55,711 nt of DNA, taken from positions 1 through 55,711 of the forward strand of contig NZ_CAJHBT010000018.1 of the NCBI RefSeq assembly GCF_904846675.1, read 5' to 3'. The notes under the pieces were generated by a model. It ran no database searches, was not told where the DNA came from, and saw only the letters and a list, made by a program, of their open reading frames with translations. Of the stretch, positions 17,552 through 27,020 are shown one piece after another; within the stretch, counting starts at the first letter, position 1, and every line of letters begins with the position of its first letter. This DNA is from Psychrobacter urativorans. Lineage in GTDB: Bacteria > Pseudomonadota > Gammaproteobacteria > Pseudomonadales > Moraxellaceae. The position numbers were made by a program, and so were the translations under genes.

Positions 17552-17964
17552 AAGACAAAACAACTCTTTTAGAGCAAAGTGCGCCCCTACTTATTTTTAA
17601 TAATGAATTAATAATAAGTGGCAAAGACGTCAGGTTCACTACAGTAGTGATTAGAAATTAAATAAAGTGTGTCATCAATTCAATCATAAGACTTAAATTG
17701 AGGTAAATAATGATACGCCCTATTATTAAAATAGAAAAGCAATGCATCGGCATCCTATCGATACTGACGCATTGCTAAACAATGATTTTCAAGATGGCAG
17801 CTGATTAAACTAATTACCACTTAATAGCTTTAAACAGTTACTTTCAATTAAAGATATTAAAACAGTCACTTCTAAATTGAAGATATTAAACTGATACTTT
17901 CACTTTTAAACTAATACGCTTAAAACATTTCTTAAACTAAGACTATCAGTTTTATAGCTGTACT
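17552..17964. other. Intergenic region with imperfect tandem repeats
   Basis: About 410 AT-rich bases between the RarD gene and tyrA/aroA. It contains a terminator-like hairpin near 17738-17776 and an imperfect tandem repeat of about 28 bp (17834-17861 and 17862-17890, with a partial third unit), sharing AAGATATTAAA. No gene seen. Confidence 0.5.
17732..17776 (-). terminator. Candidate terminator of the pheA-hisC-tyrA/aroA operon
   Basis: On the minus strand AGCAATGC (17776-17769) pairs with GCATTGCT (17745-17738), possibly extended by an inner ATCG/CGAT pairing. It is followed by a T-rich run. It lies about 190 bp past the end of tyrA/aroA. Confidence 0.5.
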
Positions 17965-20334
17965 TTAAGCTTCATTCGTACCAGCATCAATTTCAATAGC
18001 CATACCGATATGATTGGCAAGTTCAGCAAAACCTGGGAAGCTGGTATTCACGGTTTCTATACCTTCGATGGTAATTTTCTTCGATGCACGTAGACTGGAA
18101 ATGGCAAAGCTCATCGCTATACGGTGATCATGATGCGACACGATATGACCGCCCCCAAATACCGGCTGGCGGTTATTTATTTGACTGGTATTTAAATCGC
18201 CACCGTCACCCTCAATACTTTTTCCTTCAATGATAAGACCATCATCAGTGACGGTACAATCAACACCAAGAGTTTGCAAACCTTCTGCCATCACTGCGAT
18301 GCGGTCAGACTCTTTTACGCGCAGCTCTTTGGCACCTGTTAAGACAGTACGGCCTTTTGCACAGCTAGCAGCAATAAATAGCACTGGGAACTCATCAATC
18401 GCTAGCGGCACTAAGGACTCTGGTATCTCAATACCCACTAGATTAGAGCTGCGGATAGTGATATCAGCAACAGGCTCACCGCCAACATGGGTCTCATTAC
18501 TCGAAGTGATATCAGCATTCATAAGCTTCAAGATATCGATAATACCCGTACGCGTCGGGTTAATACCTACTTGGGTTAAAGTCAGCTCGCTATCTTGGCT
18601 AATAGCAGCAGCGACCATAAAGAATGCCGCCGATGAGATATCGGCAGGCACAGCAATAACACCGCCGGTTAATTTACCGCCACCTTCAACACTAATACGG
18701 TTGCCATCTACTTTTACTTCATAGCCAAAGGCCGATAGCATACGCTCCGTATGGTCGCGGCTCACTTCCGGCTGAGTGACTGTCGTTGTACCCTCGGCCC
18801 ATAATCCCGCTAATAAAAGACAAGATTTAATCTGTGCTGACGCTACTGGCATATCATAATGGATACCTTGTAGCGATTTGCCAACATTATCACGACCCGT
18901 AATACTTAAAGGTGAAGTACCGCTAGTACCAGTACTTTGAATGACTGCACCCATCTGACGCAATGGCGCGGCAACACGTTCCATCGGACGTTTATTGAGA
19001 CTGGTATCACCGGTTAAAACACTATCGAATGCTTGCGCAGCTAAAATACCGGATAACAGACGCATACTAGTGCCTGAGTTGCCCATATATAGCGGCGTTT
19101 TGCTCGGTTTTAGCCCATTCATACCAACACCATGAATAGTCAACTTGCCTTTATCAGGCCCTTCAATAGTCACGCCCATATCACGAAAGGCTTGCAGGGT
19201 TGCTAAAGCATCTTCCCCTTCTAAAAATCCAGTGACATGGGTAATACCTTCAGCAATACTACCAAGCATGATGCTACGGTGAGATATAGACTTGTCACCC
19301 GGAATGGCGATAGTGCCAGCAACGGTAGTGCTAGGCGAAATAATATAAGAAGCTGACATGGCAGAAATATCCGTATAAGGAGTGCTGGCTAACATATGGC
19401 CAAAATGTCGCCGTGCGGCTTGCGCGCGGCCCAAAAGTCCCATCAGGGCGGTAGAATCTTTATCAATAATGAGCTGACGCATCGTCTGTAAATAGATACC
19501 GTACTCATCAAGGGCGCTCACAATCGCGCTTTGGTTGGTAAAAAATATATCATGCCACATTTTTGGATCACTGGCAGCGATACGGGTAAAATCCCGAAAC
19601 CCGCCAGCAGCATAGCGAAACATATCTAAATTATCATCGTGACTCGCCAATTGCTCAACCAAGTTAAAAGCGAGCAAGTGCGGCAAATGACTGGTATGCG
19701 CCAATATCGAATCATGATGATCAGCCTCCATCGCCATTACTGTCGCGCCAACAGCTTCCCATAACTGCCGCAGCTTATTAATGGCAGCAGGACTGGTGGT
19801 TGGCAGCTCACAAATGATGACACTGTGATTGACAAACAATTCGGCGCGGCGAGCATGATAGCCTGAATTTTCAGCACCAGCAATCGGATGCGCTGGCACT
19901 AGACCGACAGGCAAAGTGCTAAACATGGCTTTGGCGGCGGCAATGATATTACCTTTGGTACTACAAACATCGGTGATAATGCAATCTTTTGCAAGCTGAC
20001 CGCTATCCATGACAGCTTCGATGTCAGCAAATACCGCCTCTACTGCTTGCACAGGGACAGCAATGACGATTAGATCACTGCCGCTAACCACATCACTAAG
20101 AATTGAGCCGCCCGCATCAAGCAAGCCTTGCTCAATGCCCGCCTCTATACTTGGGACATATCCATCGACTGCCACCAAACGCCTGCTTAAGTTATTGTCT
20201 TTAATCGCTTGCGCCAAGCTGGCGCCAATCAGCCCTAAACCAATAATACAGACCTGCTGGAATAGCGGTTGCATCTTGGTTAAGGCTGGATCTGATTGTG
20301 CTTGCCTAATTGTCACTTGATTCAATTCTTGCAT
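17965..20334 (-). CDS. tyrA-aroA: Bifunctional prephenate dehydrogenase / EPSP synthase
   Basis: Natural fusion of 789 residues. Residues about 25-310 are a prephenate dehydrogenase: NAD-binding CIIGLGLIGASLAQAI, then DVCSTKGNI, VPAHPIAGAENSGY and HTSHLPHLLAFNL. Residues about 335-780 are 5-enolpyruvylshikimate-3-phosphate synthase: GDKSISHRSIMLGS, MGNSGTSMRLLSG, DHTERML, KELRVKESDRI and DHRIAMSFA. The first half leads to tyrosine and the second makes the chorismate precursor. The fusion is known in Acinetobacter, Pseudomonas and Psychrobacter. It is the last gene of the pheA-hisC-tyrA/aroA cluster (92 bp after hisC). The EPSPS part begins PGDKSISHR, as in class I enzymes. Confidence 0.96.
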   Translation of the reverse strand: MQELNQVTIRQAQSDPALTKMQPLFQQVCIIGLGLIGASLAQAIKDNNLSRRLVAVDGYVPSIEAGIEQGLLDAGGSILSDVVSGSDLIVIAVPVQAVEAVFADIEAVMDSGQLAKDCIITDVCSTKGNIIAAAKAMFSTLPVGLVPAHPIAGAENSGYHARRAELFVNHSVIICELPTTSPAAINKLRQLWEAVGATVMAMEADHHDSILAHTSHLPHLLAFNLVEQLASHDDNLDMFRYAAGGFRDFTRIAASDPKMWHDIFFTNQSAIVSALDEYGIYLQTMRQLIIDKDSTALMGLLGRAQAARRHFGHMLASTPYTDISAMSASYIISPSTTVAGTIAIPGDKSISHRSIMLGSIAEGITHVTGFLEGEDALATLQAFRDMGVTIEGPDKGKLTIHGVGMNGLKPSKTPLYMGNSGTSMRLLSGILAAQAFDSVLTGDTSLNKRPMERVAAPLRQMGAVIQSTGTSGTSPLSITGRDNVGKSLQGIHYDMPVASAQIKSCLLLAGLWAEGTTTVTQPEVSRDHTERMLSAFGYEVKVDGNRISVEGGGKLTGGVIAVPADISSAAFFMVAAAISQDSELTLTQVGINPTRTGIIDILKLMNADITSSNETHVGGEPVADITIRSSNLVGIEIPESLVPLAIDEFPVLFIAASCAKGRTVLTGAKELRVKESDRIAVMAEGLQTLGVDCTVTDDGLIIEGKSIEGDGGDLNTSQINNRQPVFGGGHIVSHHDHRIAMSFAISSLRASKKITIEGIETVNTSFPGFAELANHIGMAIEIDAGTNEA

Positions 20335-20426
20335 AGTTTTCTAATTAGGTGGCATTCTGATTTATTGTTTGACTGAACTGATTTTGCTGCTGACTCTTGA
20401 GTGACTTACCTAATATGAGTAGCAGT

Positions 20427-21566
20427 TTAATCATTAGTCAATATAGAGCGCAGTGTATCAATCAGGCGCATATTGTCTTCAGCTACGCCAACCGTTATCC
20501 GCAACCAATCGGACAAGCCATAGCCTACAAGTGGACGCACAATAACGCCTTGCTCAAGCAGCGCCTGATTAATAGTCGCTGTATCTTCATCATCAATTTC
20601 AACCATAATGAAGTTGGCATATGACTTAATAAAACCAAGTCCTAACGCGTCAAATTGCTTTTCTAACCAGCGCATTTGCTCTTGATTGGTTTGGCGGACA
20701 GTTTCGATAAAGTCTTGGTCAGCAAGAGCGGCGGCGGCGGCGGCCAATCCAATACGGCTGACATTAAATGGCTGGCGAACACGATTCAACAAACCAGCTA
20801 CTGACGCTGAGCTGAGTGCATAACCAATACGCAGTCCTGCCAGTCCGTACGCTTTAGAGAAAGTGCGCACAATGACCACATTATCAAACTCATCTAATAG
20901 CGCCCGATTATTACTTTCTGGGCTATATTCAGTATAAGCTTCATCTAATACCACCAATACTGAGCTTGGCAGACTGGCAACAAACTGACGCAATTCTGAG
21001 CGCTCAAGCTGAGTGCCCGTTGGATTATTAGGATTGGCAATAAAGACAATCTTAGTATTGGCATTGTCTGCGACTGCCTGACGCATGGCATCAAGGTCAT
21101 GACCAAAATACTGCGCTGGCACTTCAATACCAGTCGCCCCTTGCATCTTCGCCAGCATTGAATAAACCACAAACGCATATTGGCTATAGACTATCGCGTC
21201 ATCAGCACCCACAAACGTACGTGCCAAGATATCAAGCAAATCGTTAGAACCATTACCGAGGGTGATACAGTCTAACTTTATACCTGTAAAATCAGCAATG
21301 CCTTGCTTAAGATAATAACCATTGCCATCTGGATAACGCGCCAACTGCCCCAACTGCTCAGTAATTGCCAAAGTCACAGAAGGTGAGCAGCCTATCGGAT
21401 TCTCATTACTCGCCAGCTTTACCACGTCAGATACGCCATATTCACGGGTTAGCTCTTCAACTGGCTTGCCCGTTTGATACGGTGCTAAATCTAAGATGCT
21501 GTCATAAGCAACCGTTGGCTGTGGTGAGTTCAAATCTGTCGTTTGCGTCGATTCAGTGGACTGCAT
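20427..21566 (-). CDS. hisC: Histidinol-phosphate aminotransferase
   Basis: PLP-dependent class I/II aminotransferase of 379 residues. Motifs: KLASNENPIGCSP near the start, YPDGNGYYLKQ, FIANPNNPTGT, VVLDEAYTEYS and the PLP lysine in VRTFSKAYGLAGLRIGYAL. It sits between pheA and tyrA/aroA, as hisC2 does in pseudomonads, so besides histidinol phosphate it may transaminate aromatic keto acids or prephenate. The dual role is inferred from position. Confidence 0.93.
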   Translation of the reverse strand: MQSTESTQTTDLNSPQPTVAYDSILDLAPYQTGKPVEELTREYGVSDVVKLASNENPIGCSPSVTLAITEQLGQLARYPDGNGYYLKQGIADFTGIKLDCITLGNGSNDLLDILARTFVGADDAIVYSQYAFVVYSMLAKMQGATGIEVPAQYFGHDLDAMRQAVADNANTKIVFIANPNNPTGTQLERSELRQFVASLPSSVLVVLDEAYTEYSPESNNRALLDEFDNVVIVRTFSKAYGLAGLRIGYALSSASVAGLLNRVRQPFNVSRIGLAAAAAALADQDFIETVRQTNQEQMRWLEKQFDALGLGFIKSYANFIMVEIDDEDTATINQALLEQGVIVRPLVGYGLSDWLRITVGVAEDNMRLIDTLRSILTND

Positions 21567-21635
21567 GGTTTATCCTTAGATGTAATTGCTCATCTATTAT
21601 TGGTATTTATCATTACTAAGATTGATTTACTCTAA

Positions 21636-22820
21636 CTATAGTACCGCTTTTGGGTATGAGCCTAATATCCGCACATCTTTAACTAAAGGACGGATATCAG
21701 CAATAGCAGCGCTGACATTTGGATCTTGGATATGACCATCCATATCAATGAAGAAAACATACGCCCACTTATTAGGACGTTCAGGACGAGTCTCAATACT
21801 GGTCATGGATACGCCATGCTTAGATAACGGCTTTAATATCTCAATAAGCGCGCCGGCTTTATCATGAGCAGAAACCACAATAGAGGTTTTATCTTGACCT
21901 GATGGTGCAATCGACTCGTGACCAATAATCAAGAAACGTGTGGTGTTACTAGGATTGTCTTCGATGTTTGAATAGAGCTTATGCAAATCATATTCTGCAG
22001 CCGCCACATCCCCAGCGATAGCCGCTGAGTGCCATTCGTTTTTGAGGCGACGGGCGGCTTCACCATTACTTGATACGGCGACACGCTCAATATTAGGGAA
22101 ATTCACATCGAGCCAATGACGGCACTGTGCTAATGACTGTTGGTGCGAATAGATACGGCTAAGACCGTCAAGCTTGGTATGCTCAGCCACTAAAAAGTTT
22201 TGATGAATAGGCAGCTCAACTTCACCAATAATTTTCAGTGTTGAAGATAAAAATCCGTCAAGAGTATGATTAACTACGCCTTCAGAAGAGTTTTCTACTG
22301 GCACCACACCATACATCGCAGTACCCGCTTCTACTTCACGGAACACATCAGTGATAGTCGTTAGCGGCAAAGTATCAGCAGCTTTACCAAAATGCTTTAA
22401 TGCAGCGGCATGCGTAAAGGTGCCCAAAGGCCCCAAAAAGGCAATGCGCTGCGGCGCTTCTAAATCCAAACATACCGACATGATTTCACGGAACAGTCTC
22501 GCCATTTTTTCATCAGCGATAGGGCCAGTATTACGGGCCATGACTGCTTTTAATACTTGCGCTTCACGTTCAGGGCGATAAAAAATAGGATTGCGGACGC
22601 TAGCATCGGCATTGCTACTGGCGGCATGGTCTTTCTTAACAATCGCTACTTGTTGCGCGAGCTTGGCACGATTATTAATCAGCGTATGAATCTCACAGTC
22701 TACTGCATCAATATTTTGGCGTAGGCGATTTAAAAACTCTTGATCAGTAGTAGACTCGCTGCTATCAGTGTTCGCTTGGTTTAAATTGGCTGCTAGTTGC
22801 TCTGGTGACTGCTCACTCAT
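21636..22820 (-). CDS. pheA: Bifunctional chorismate mutase / prephenate dehydratase
   Basis: P-protein of 394 residues leading to phenylalanine. The chorismate mutase domain is at about 28-120 (LRQNIDAVDCEIHTLINNRAKLA). The dehydratase domain follows (IAFLGPLGTFTHAAALKHFG, VPVENSSEGVVNHTLDGFL, NTTRFLIIG), then an ACT domain at about 310-390 with IETRPERPNKWAYVFF, the phenylalanine-sensing region where relatives usually read ESRP. First gene of the aromatic cluster, 69 bp before hisC. Confidence 0.96.
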   Translation of the reverse strand: MSEQSPEQLAANLNQANTDSSESTTDQEFLNRLRQNIDAVDCEIHTLINNRAKLAQQVAIVKKDHAASSNADASVRNPIFYRPEREAQVLKAVMARNTGPIADEKMARLFREIMSVCLDLEAPQRIAFLGPLGTFTHAAALKHFGKAADTLPLTTITDVFREVEAGTAMYGVVPVENSSEGVVNHTLDGFLSSTLKIIGEVELPIHQNFLVAEHTKLDGLSRIYSHQQSLAQCRHWLDVNFPNIERVAVSSNGEAARRLKNEWHSAAIAGDVAAAEYDLHKLYSNIEDNPSNTTRFLIIGHESIAPSGQDKTSIVVSAHDKAGALIEILKPLSKHGVSMTSIETRPERPNKWAYVFFIDMDGHIQDPNVSAAIADIRPLVKDVRILGSYPKAVL

Positions 22821-23273
22821 AACCGCTTATCCTTGTTTAAATCTGTTATGTATCACTGTGATAACGTTAAATGATAGGGCTGTTTGGCCTATTATTAGTA
22901 TAATACAGCGCCATTTATCGCCATAAGCTACTTATATTGTACATCTATCAAACTGAATTTTTATTTAAATGAGACAAAAATAGCCATTTAAATAAAACTA
23001 CTCGAAAACAGCTATGTAAAGAATTTGAATCCAAGATAATTGCGCAAAGCTAATGGTCAAATGGCTAACCGCATCTACTATAGCAAAAACTAGGCAAAGT
23101 GCCCATCTGTAAATGGCTGTAAATATGCGAAATGTCCTAAACCTTGGAGTAAACCCTATAAATGCTCAGGTACAGTAAAACTATGCGCCAACCCAGATGC
23201 GAAACTATGTTACAGTTTAAGGCTATTTACGAGCCTCTTAGAAAAACGTTAATTGACTATAAAAGGATATAAG
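22821..23273. other. Divergent promoter region between pheA and tal
   Basis: About 450 bp. On the minus strand AT-rich hexamers such as TACAAT near 22940 and TATTAT near 22905 could serve pheA. I see no leader peptide with phenylalanine codons plus attenuator hairpins. No gene recognised. Confidence 0.45.
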
Positions 23274-24215
23274 ATGAGCGCATTACAACAGCTTCGCACT
23301 ATGACTACCATTGTCGCTGATACCGGCGACCTGGCCGCCATTGCGCGCCTAAAACCTATCGATGCGACCACCAATCCCAGCCTAATTACCAAAGCGCTCA
23401 TTCATCCTGACAATCAAGCCACGCTCTCAGATACAATGAACAATCATCAAGGTAACGTAGATGCGGTCATTGACGCGCTAACGATTCAGATAGGCTGCGA
23501 TATTCTAGACTTAATCGAAGGACGGGTATCAACTGAGGTCGATGCGCGCTTGTCCTACGATACTCAAGCGACGATTGATAAAGCTTTGGAATTTATGGAC
23601 GCTTATGCAAGTGCAGGCGTTGACCCAGAACGGGTGCTGATTAAAATGGCGGCAACATGGCAAGGCATTGAAGCGGCGCGCTACCTTGAAACCCAAGGCA
23701 TTCATTGTAATTTAACCTTATTATTTGGTCAGCATCAAGCAGTTGCCTGTGCCGATGCCGGTGTGACTTTGATATCGCCTTTTGTTGGTCGTATCTTAGA
23801 CTGGCAAAAGCACCAACAAAGTCGCCAAAACGTCCCCGCATCTGATGACATGGGCGTGCAATCGGTCAAACTCATTTACCAATACTATAAACAGCACGGT
23901 TATAAAACACAGGTCATGGGCGCAAGCTTTCGCTCAACCGAGCAGATTTTAGCGCTGGCAGGCTGTGATTTATTGACTATTGCTCCCAATCTTATTGACG
24001 AGTTAGCAGCGATGGATACCACCGTTACTCGCCAGATGTCTCCGAGCATGTCAATGGAAATGGACAGTATGAAGCGCGTCAGCTTAACTCATGAAGAATT
24101 TAGCCAAGCCTATCAGCAAGATAAAGTAACCCAAGATTTATTACCCAAAGGTATTGATGGCTTTATTGGGGCGCGCGATGAGCTTGCTCAGACGTTGGCG
24201 GCAATGCGCAATTAG
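23274..24215 (+). CDS. tal: Transaldolase
   Basis: Pentose-phosphate pathway enzyme of 313 residues from the ATG at 23274, which is preceded by AAAAGGATATAAG; an in-frame start at 23253 precedes that ribosome site. TIM-barrel motifs: DATTNPSLITKA, the Schiff-base lysine in RVLIKMAATWQGIEAA, CNLTLLFGQHQAVACADAGV, and VMGASFRSTEQILALAGCD. Length and motifs fit the TalB subfamily. Monocistronic. Confidence 0.96.
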   Translation: MSALQQLRTMTTIVADTGDLAAIARLKPIDATTNPSLITKALIHPDNQATLSDTMNNHQGNVDAVIDALTIQIGCDILDLIEGRVSTEVDARLSYDTQATIDKALEFMDAYASAGVDPERVLIKMAATWQGIEAARYLETQGIHCNLTLLFGQHQAVACADAGVTLISPFVGRILDWQKHQQSRQNVPASDDMGVQSVKLIYQYYKQHGYKTQVMGASFRSTEQILALAGCDLLTIAPNLIDELAAMDTTVTRQMSPSMSMEMDSMKRVSLTHEEFSQAYQQDKVTQDLLPKGIDGFIGARDELAQTLAAMRN

Positions 24216-24241
24216 AGCTGAATTGAGTAAGGTGTTTTTAC

Positions 24242-24326
24242 GGCTAAGCTCAATATTGGGCTTAGCCTAAAAGTAATAATTACAACAATAAAAAAGGCAT
24301 ACTCAATTTAAGAGGATGCCTTTTTT
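24242..24326. terminator. Two hairpins between tal and a convergent lipoprotein gene
   Basis: A first stem pairs GGCTAAGC (24242) with GCTTAGCC (ending 24267). A second, stronger one pairs AAAAAAGGCAT (24290-24300) with ATGCCTTTTTT (24316-24326). The second has A- and T-runs on its two sides and can work in both directions. Confidence 0.85.
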
Positions 24327-24360
24327 TATAATCTACTTTTAACAAAATACCTTTAACGAA

Positions 24361-24663
24361 TTAATTATCGAGGAAAACAATATTTTGATTTAATTCAGAT
24401 TTTGTTTTTTCATACTGTTTTCTTTCAGAGTCTGTTTTGTAGGAATAACCTTCAGACTTCATACAATAAGCAATCACCCTCTCTGCTTGCTCTTCTGGAA
24501 GATTTTCAGCATTCACATCTGTTCTACAATAGCCCAACTGGTCTGTAGCTGATTGTTTACTTACCCCATCTTTATACCACGACGCTTCTGGAACGTACGA
24601 GGTACAAGCAGAGATTAATCCTATTGCTAGGGTTAAGGTGGCGGATTTAAATAAAATATTCAT
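24361..24663 (-). CDS. Small putative lipoprotein
   Basis: Hypothetical protein of 100 residues. The signal peptide ends in a lipobox (LISAC, Cys20), so it is probably lipid-anchored. The mature part has a C-x20-C spacing (Cys46 and Cys67), is charged, and includes GYCRTDVNAENLP and MKSEGYSYKT. The pairing of an early YC and a later YCM/GY motif recalls small surface lipoproteins of unknown function in this group. I do not recognise a domain. It converges on tal. Confidence 0.65.
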   Translation of the reverse strand: MNILFKSATLTLAIGLISACTSYVPEASWYKDGVSKQSATDQLGYCRTDVNAENLPEEQAERVIAYCMKSEGYSYKTDSERKQYEKTKSELNQNIVFLDN

Positions 24664-24846
24664 AATAACAACTCACTCCTAAGATAGACTTTTTTTAAAT
24701 TCTACACAGTAACTATGACAAAGCAACCTAAATTATTGATTTTTTAAACTTGTGCTTGCTTATGAATAATATACAGATTGTAGGTTCAATACTTTTTTAT
24801 AAGATATCATCAATTCGTTTAATTTTCCCATAAAAAAAGCAACTTT

Positions 24847-25416
24847 CTAAGCTTTCAGTACCGTATAAACCGGCACCGGAAACTCACCATGCAAATCAAC
24901 CAAATCTAATAATACTAGCGCGCCCACTACCGTATGCGCGGCAGACTGGCACAACTCATAAGCGGTGGTCAGTGTGCCGCCCGTTGCTAAGATATCATCG
25001 ACCAAGAGTACACGCTCAGGTGGCAAATTATTTTGCATCTCAAGGGTATCTTTTCCGTATTCTAGCGCATAAGCCTTATTCGCAACTGGTGGTGGCAGCT
25101 TACCCGGTTTACGCAGTAAAATCATGCCTTTACCCAAACGCCCTGCTATTAAACTTGCAAACACAAAGCCACGTGCCTCAACGGCTCCTAAGCAATCTAC
25201 CTCATCTAGCAATCCAGCAGGCAATACCGCAAGCAGCGCATCAACGACTTCATTAATATGACTGCGCAATAAAGGCGTGATATCATAAAAATCAACGCCC
25301 ACTTTCGGAAAGTTAGGAACGGTACGAATAACTTGCCAAAATGGATGATCGGTGTTTAACACATTGGCAGCGACAGATGATGTATTGGCTTGTGTGGTAG
25401 AGGCAGTAGCACTCAT
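24847..25416 (-). CDS. apt: Adenine phosphoribosyltransferase
   Basis: Salvages adenine to AMP using PRPP. From the ATG at 25416 (AAGGG upstream) it has 189 residues; a start at 25467 would add 17 hydrophobic residues not seen in the family. Key blocks: IRTVPNFPKVGVDFYDITPL, GAVEARGFVFASLIAG, LLRKPGKLPP and the PRPP loop VLLVDDILATGGTLTTA. Stand-alone gene. Confidence 0.95.
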   Translation of the reverse strand: MSATASTTQANTSSVAANVLNTDHPFWQVIRTVPNFPKVGVDFYDITPLLRSHINEVVDALLAVLPAGLLDEVDCLGAVEARGFVFASLIAGRLGKGMILLRKPGKLPPPVANKAYALEYGKDTLEMQNNLPPERVLLVDDILATGGTLTTAYELCQSAAHTVVGALVLLDLVDLHGEFPVPVYTVLKA

Positions 25417-25724
25417 AATAACCCTTAACTTAAATGGCTTGAATAGTAATATGACAGCGACAAACAATGTCTAAAATAGGAAAGTTAACGCCGGTTATCA
25501 TAACATAATTGGCTTTGTGCGTGCGGTTGAGCGAGCAAGAAGCCAATGACTTAAACAGAATAAATCATAAATAGTGACTTGATAACTGCTTATTTATCTC
25601 AATATACAAGTGTAAACTTAATCACGAAAATTGCGGTTATATGCTACACTACGTGCGTTTTTGTGGTCTTTACTGACTATAAATTGACAGACTGTAAAAG
25701 TGATAATAATTGATAGGATTATAT

Positions 25725-25889
25725 ATGAACCGTTATGAATGTATCGTCTGTGGTTGGATCTATGATGAAGAGCTTGGCTGCCCTGAAGAAGGTATCGCCC
25801 CTGGTACTAAATGGGATGACATCCCTGACGACTGGACATGCCCTGAGTGCGGCGTAGGTAAGTTAGATTTTGAGATGGTAGAACTTTAA
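25725..25889 (+). CDS. rubA: Rubredoxin
   Basis: Small iron-sulfur electron carrier of 54 residues. Iron ligands are Cys6 and Cys9 in [14 protein letters not shown] and Cys39 and Cys42 in [14 protein letters not shown]. The body has [15 protein letters not shown], as in AlkG-type rubredoxins that feed alkane hydroxylases. The alpha/beta hydrolase gene begins 12 bp downstream, so they are almost certainly cotranscribed. No hydroxylase or reductase is in the window. Confidence 0.97.
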   Translation: MNRYECIVCGWIYDEELGCPEEGIAPGTKWDDIPDDWTCPECGVGKLDFEMVEL

Positions 25890-25901
25890 GTAGGAGCGCT
25901 T

Positions 25902-26924
25902 ATGACGAACTCAAGTTATCCTAATGGTACCGACGCATCTGAAAATGCCGTCAGCTATCCGACGCCGGCATGGCAAAAATTCGGTGTGCATGATTGGCGA
26001 GCCTCCGATCTTAGCGACCATCTTTATCAAGCCATGTTTGATATTGGCGATGGGATTAATTTATGCGTTGAAGCTGGCGGTAATCCTGATAATCCACCAT
26101 TATTGATGGTAATGGGGCTTGGCTCACAAATGGTATTTTGGCCTGATGGTTTTATCAAGCGCCTGATTGATGCCGGATTTTTTGTGATTCGCTTTGATAA
26201 TCGGGATATCGGTCTGTCGTCCAAAGTGCAGATTGAAGGTCTACCGCGCGTCAGTCAGCTGAAGATGATGCTGCGCCTACAAACGGGGCTGTCTAATAAA
26301 AGCCAACAGGTTGCCTATAATCTGACGGATATGGCTGAAGATACCGTGCGTCTCATTAAGGCGTTACATCTGAGTAGCACCCACCTGCTTGGGGCCTCTA
26401 TGGGCGGTATGATTGCCCAGATCGTCGCTGCCCGCTACCCAAGTTTGGTAAAGCGGATGGTGTTGATGTTTACTACCACCAATCGCGCGTTTTTGAGACC
26501 GCCAAAAGCTAGGCAGCTATACACTCTAATCAATCGCCCTGAGAGCCATTCTGAGCGTGATATTGTGCGCCATAGTGTCTGGTTTATGAAAACTGTTGGT
26601 ACGCCGGGGCATGTCAACGTGCGTACCGTCCGTGAAATTGCCAAGCTACGTTATCAGCGCAACTTTCATCCACTCGGTGCCGTGCAGCAGCTCAATGCTA
26701 TCTTATCGTCAGGCTCTATCAGTCGCTTTAGCAAGCAAGTCAAAGCGCCGACCATCGTCATTCATGGTAGTGCCGATGGGCTACTGCCCACCTCACAAGG
26801 ACGGGTAGTTGCCAAGACCATTCCTAATGCGACATTTTATTTAATCGAAGGCATGGCGCATGATATTCCAGCGTATTATCAGCCGTATCTAGTCGATCTA
26901 ATTCGCAACCATTTATTAGATTAA
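25902..26924 (+). CDS. Alpha/beta hydrolase
   Basis: Hydrolase of 340 residues. The oxyanion segment is VMGLGSQMVFWPDGF. The nucleophile Ser lies in LLGASMGGMIAQIVAARYP, the Asp in VIHGSADGLLPTSQG and the His in EGMAHDIPAYY. Residues 1-45 are a polar extension. The ribosome site TAGGAG precedes the ATG. Esterase or lipase activity is likely; the substrate is unknown. Pairing with rubredoxin hints at hydrocarbon or wax-ester metabolism but does not prove it. Confidence 0.9.
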   Translation: MTNSSYPNGTDASENAVSYPTPAWQKFGVHDWRASDLSDHLYQAMFDIGDGINLCVEAGGNPDNPPLLMVMGLGSQMVFWPDGFIKRLIDAGFFVIRFDNRDIGLSSKVQIEGLPRVSQLKMMLRLQTGLSNKSQQVAYNLTDMAEDTVRLIKALHLSSTHLLGASMGGMIAQIVAARYPSLVKRMVLMFTTTNRAFLRPPKARQLYTLINRPESHSERDIVRHSVWFMKTVGTPGHVNVRTVREIAKLRYQRNFHPLGAVQQLNAILSSGSISRFSKQVKAPTIVIHGSADGLLPTSQGRVVAKTIPNATFYLIEGMAHDIPAYYQPYLVDLIRNHLLD

Positions 26925-26932
26925 ATAGTTTT

Positions 26933-26979
26933 AGAAAAGAAGTTAAAACATAAATAATCTATGCTTTAACTCCTTTTCT
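26933..26979. terminator. Imperfect hairpin between convergent genes
   Basis: AGAAAAG, AGTTAAA and CATA on the left pair in order with TATG, TTTAACT and CTTTTCT on the right, with two single mismatches. It lies between the hydrolase and WG-repeat genes and could stop transcription from both sides; the T-run is weak. Confidence 0.5.
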
Positions 26980-27020
26980 TGCACTGACATTTTAATAATA
27001 ACTATCTCTTAATTATCATT

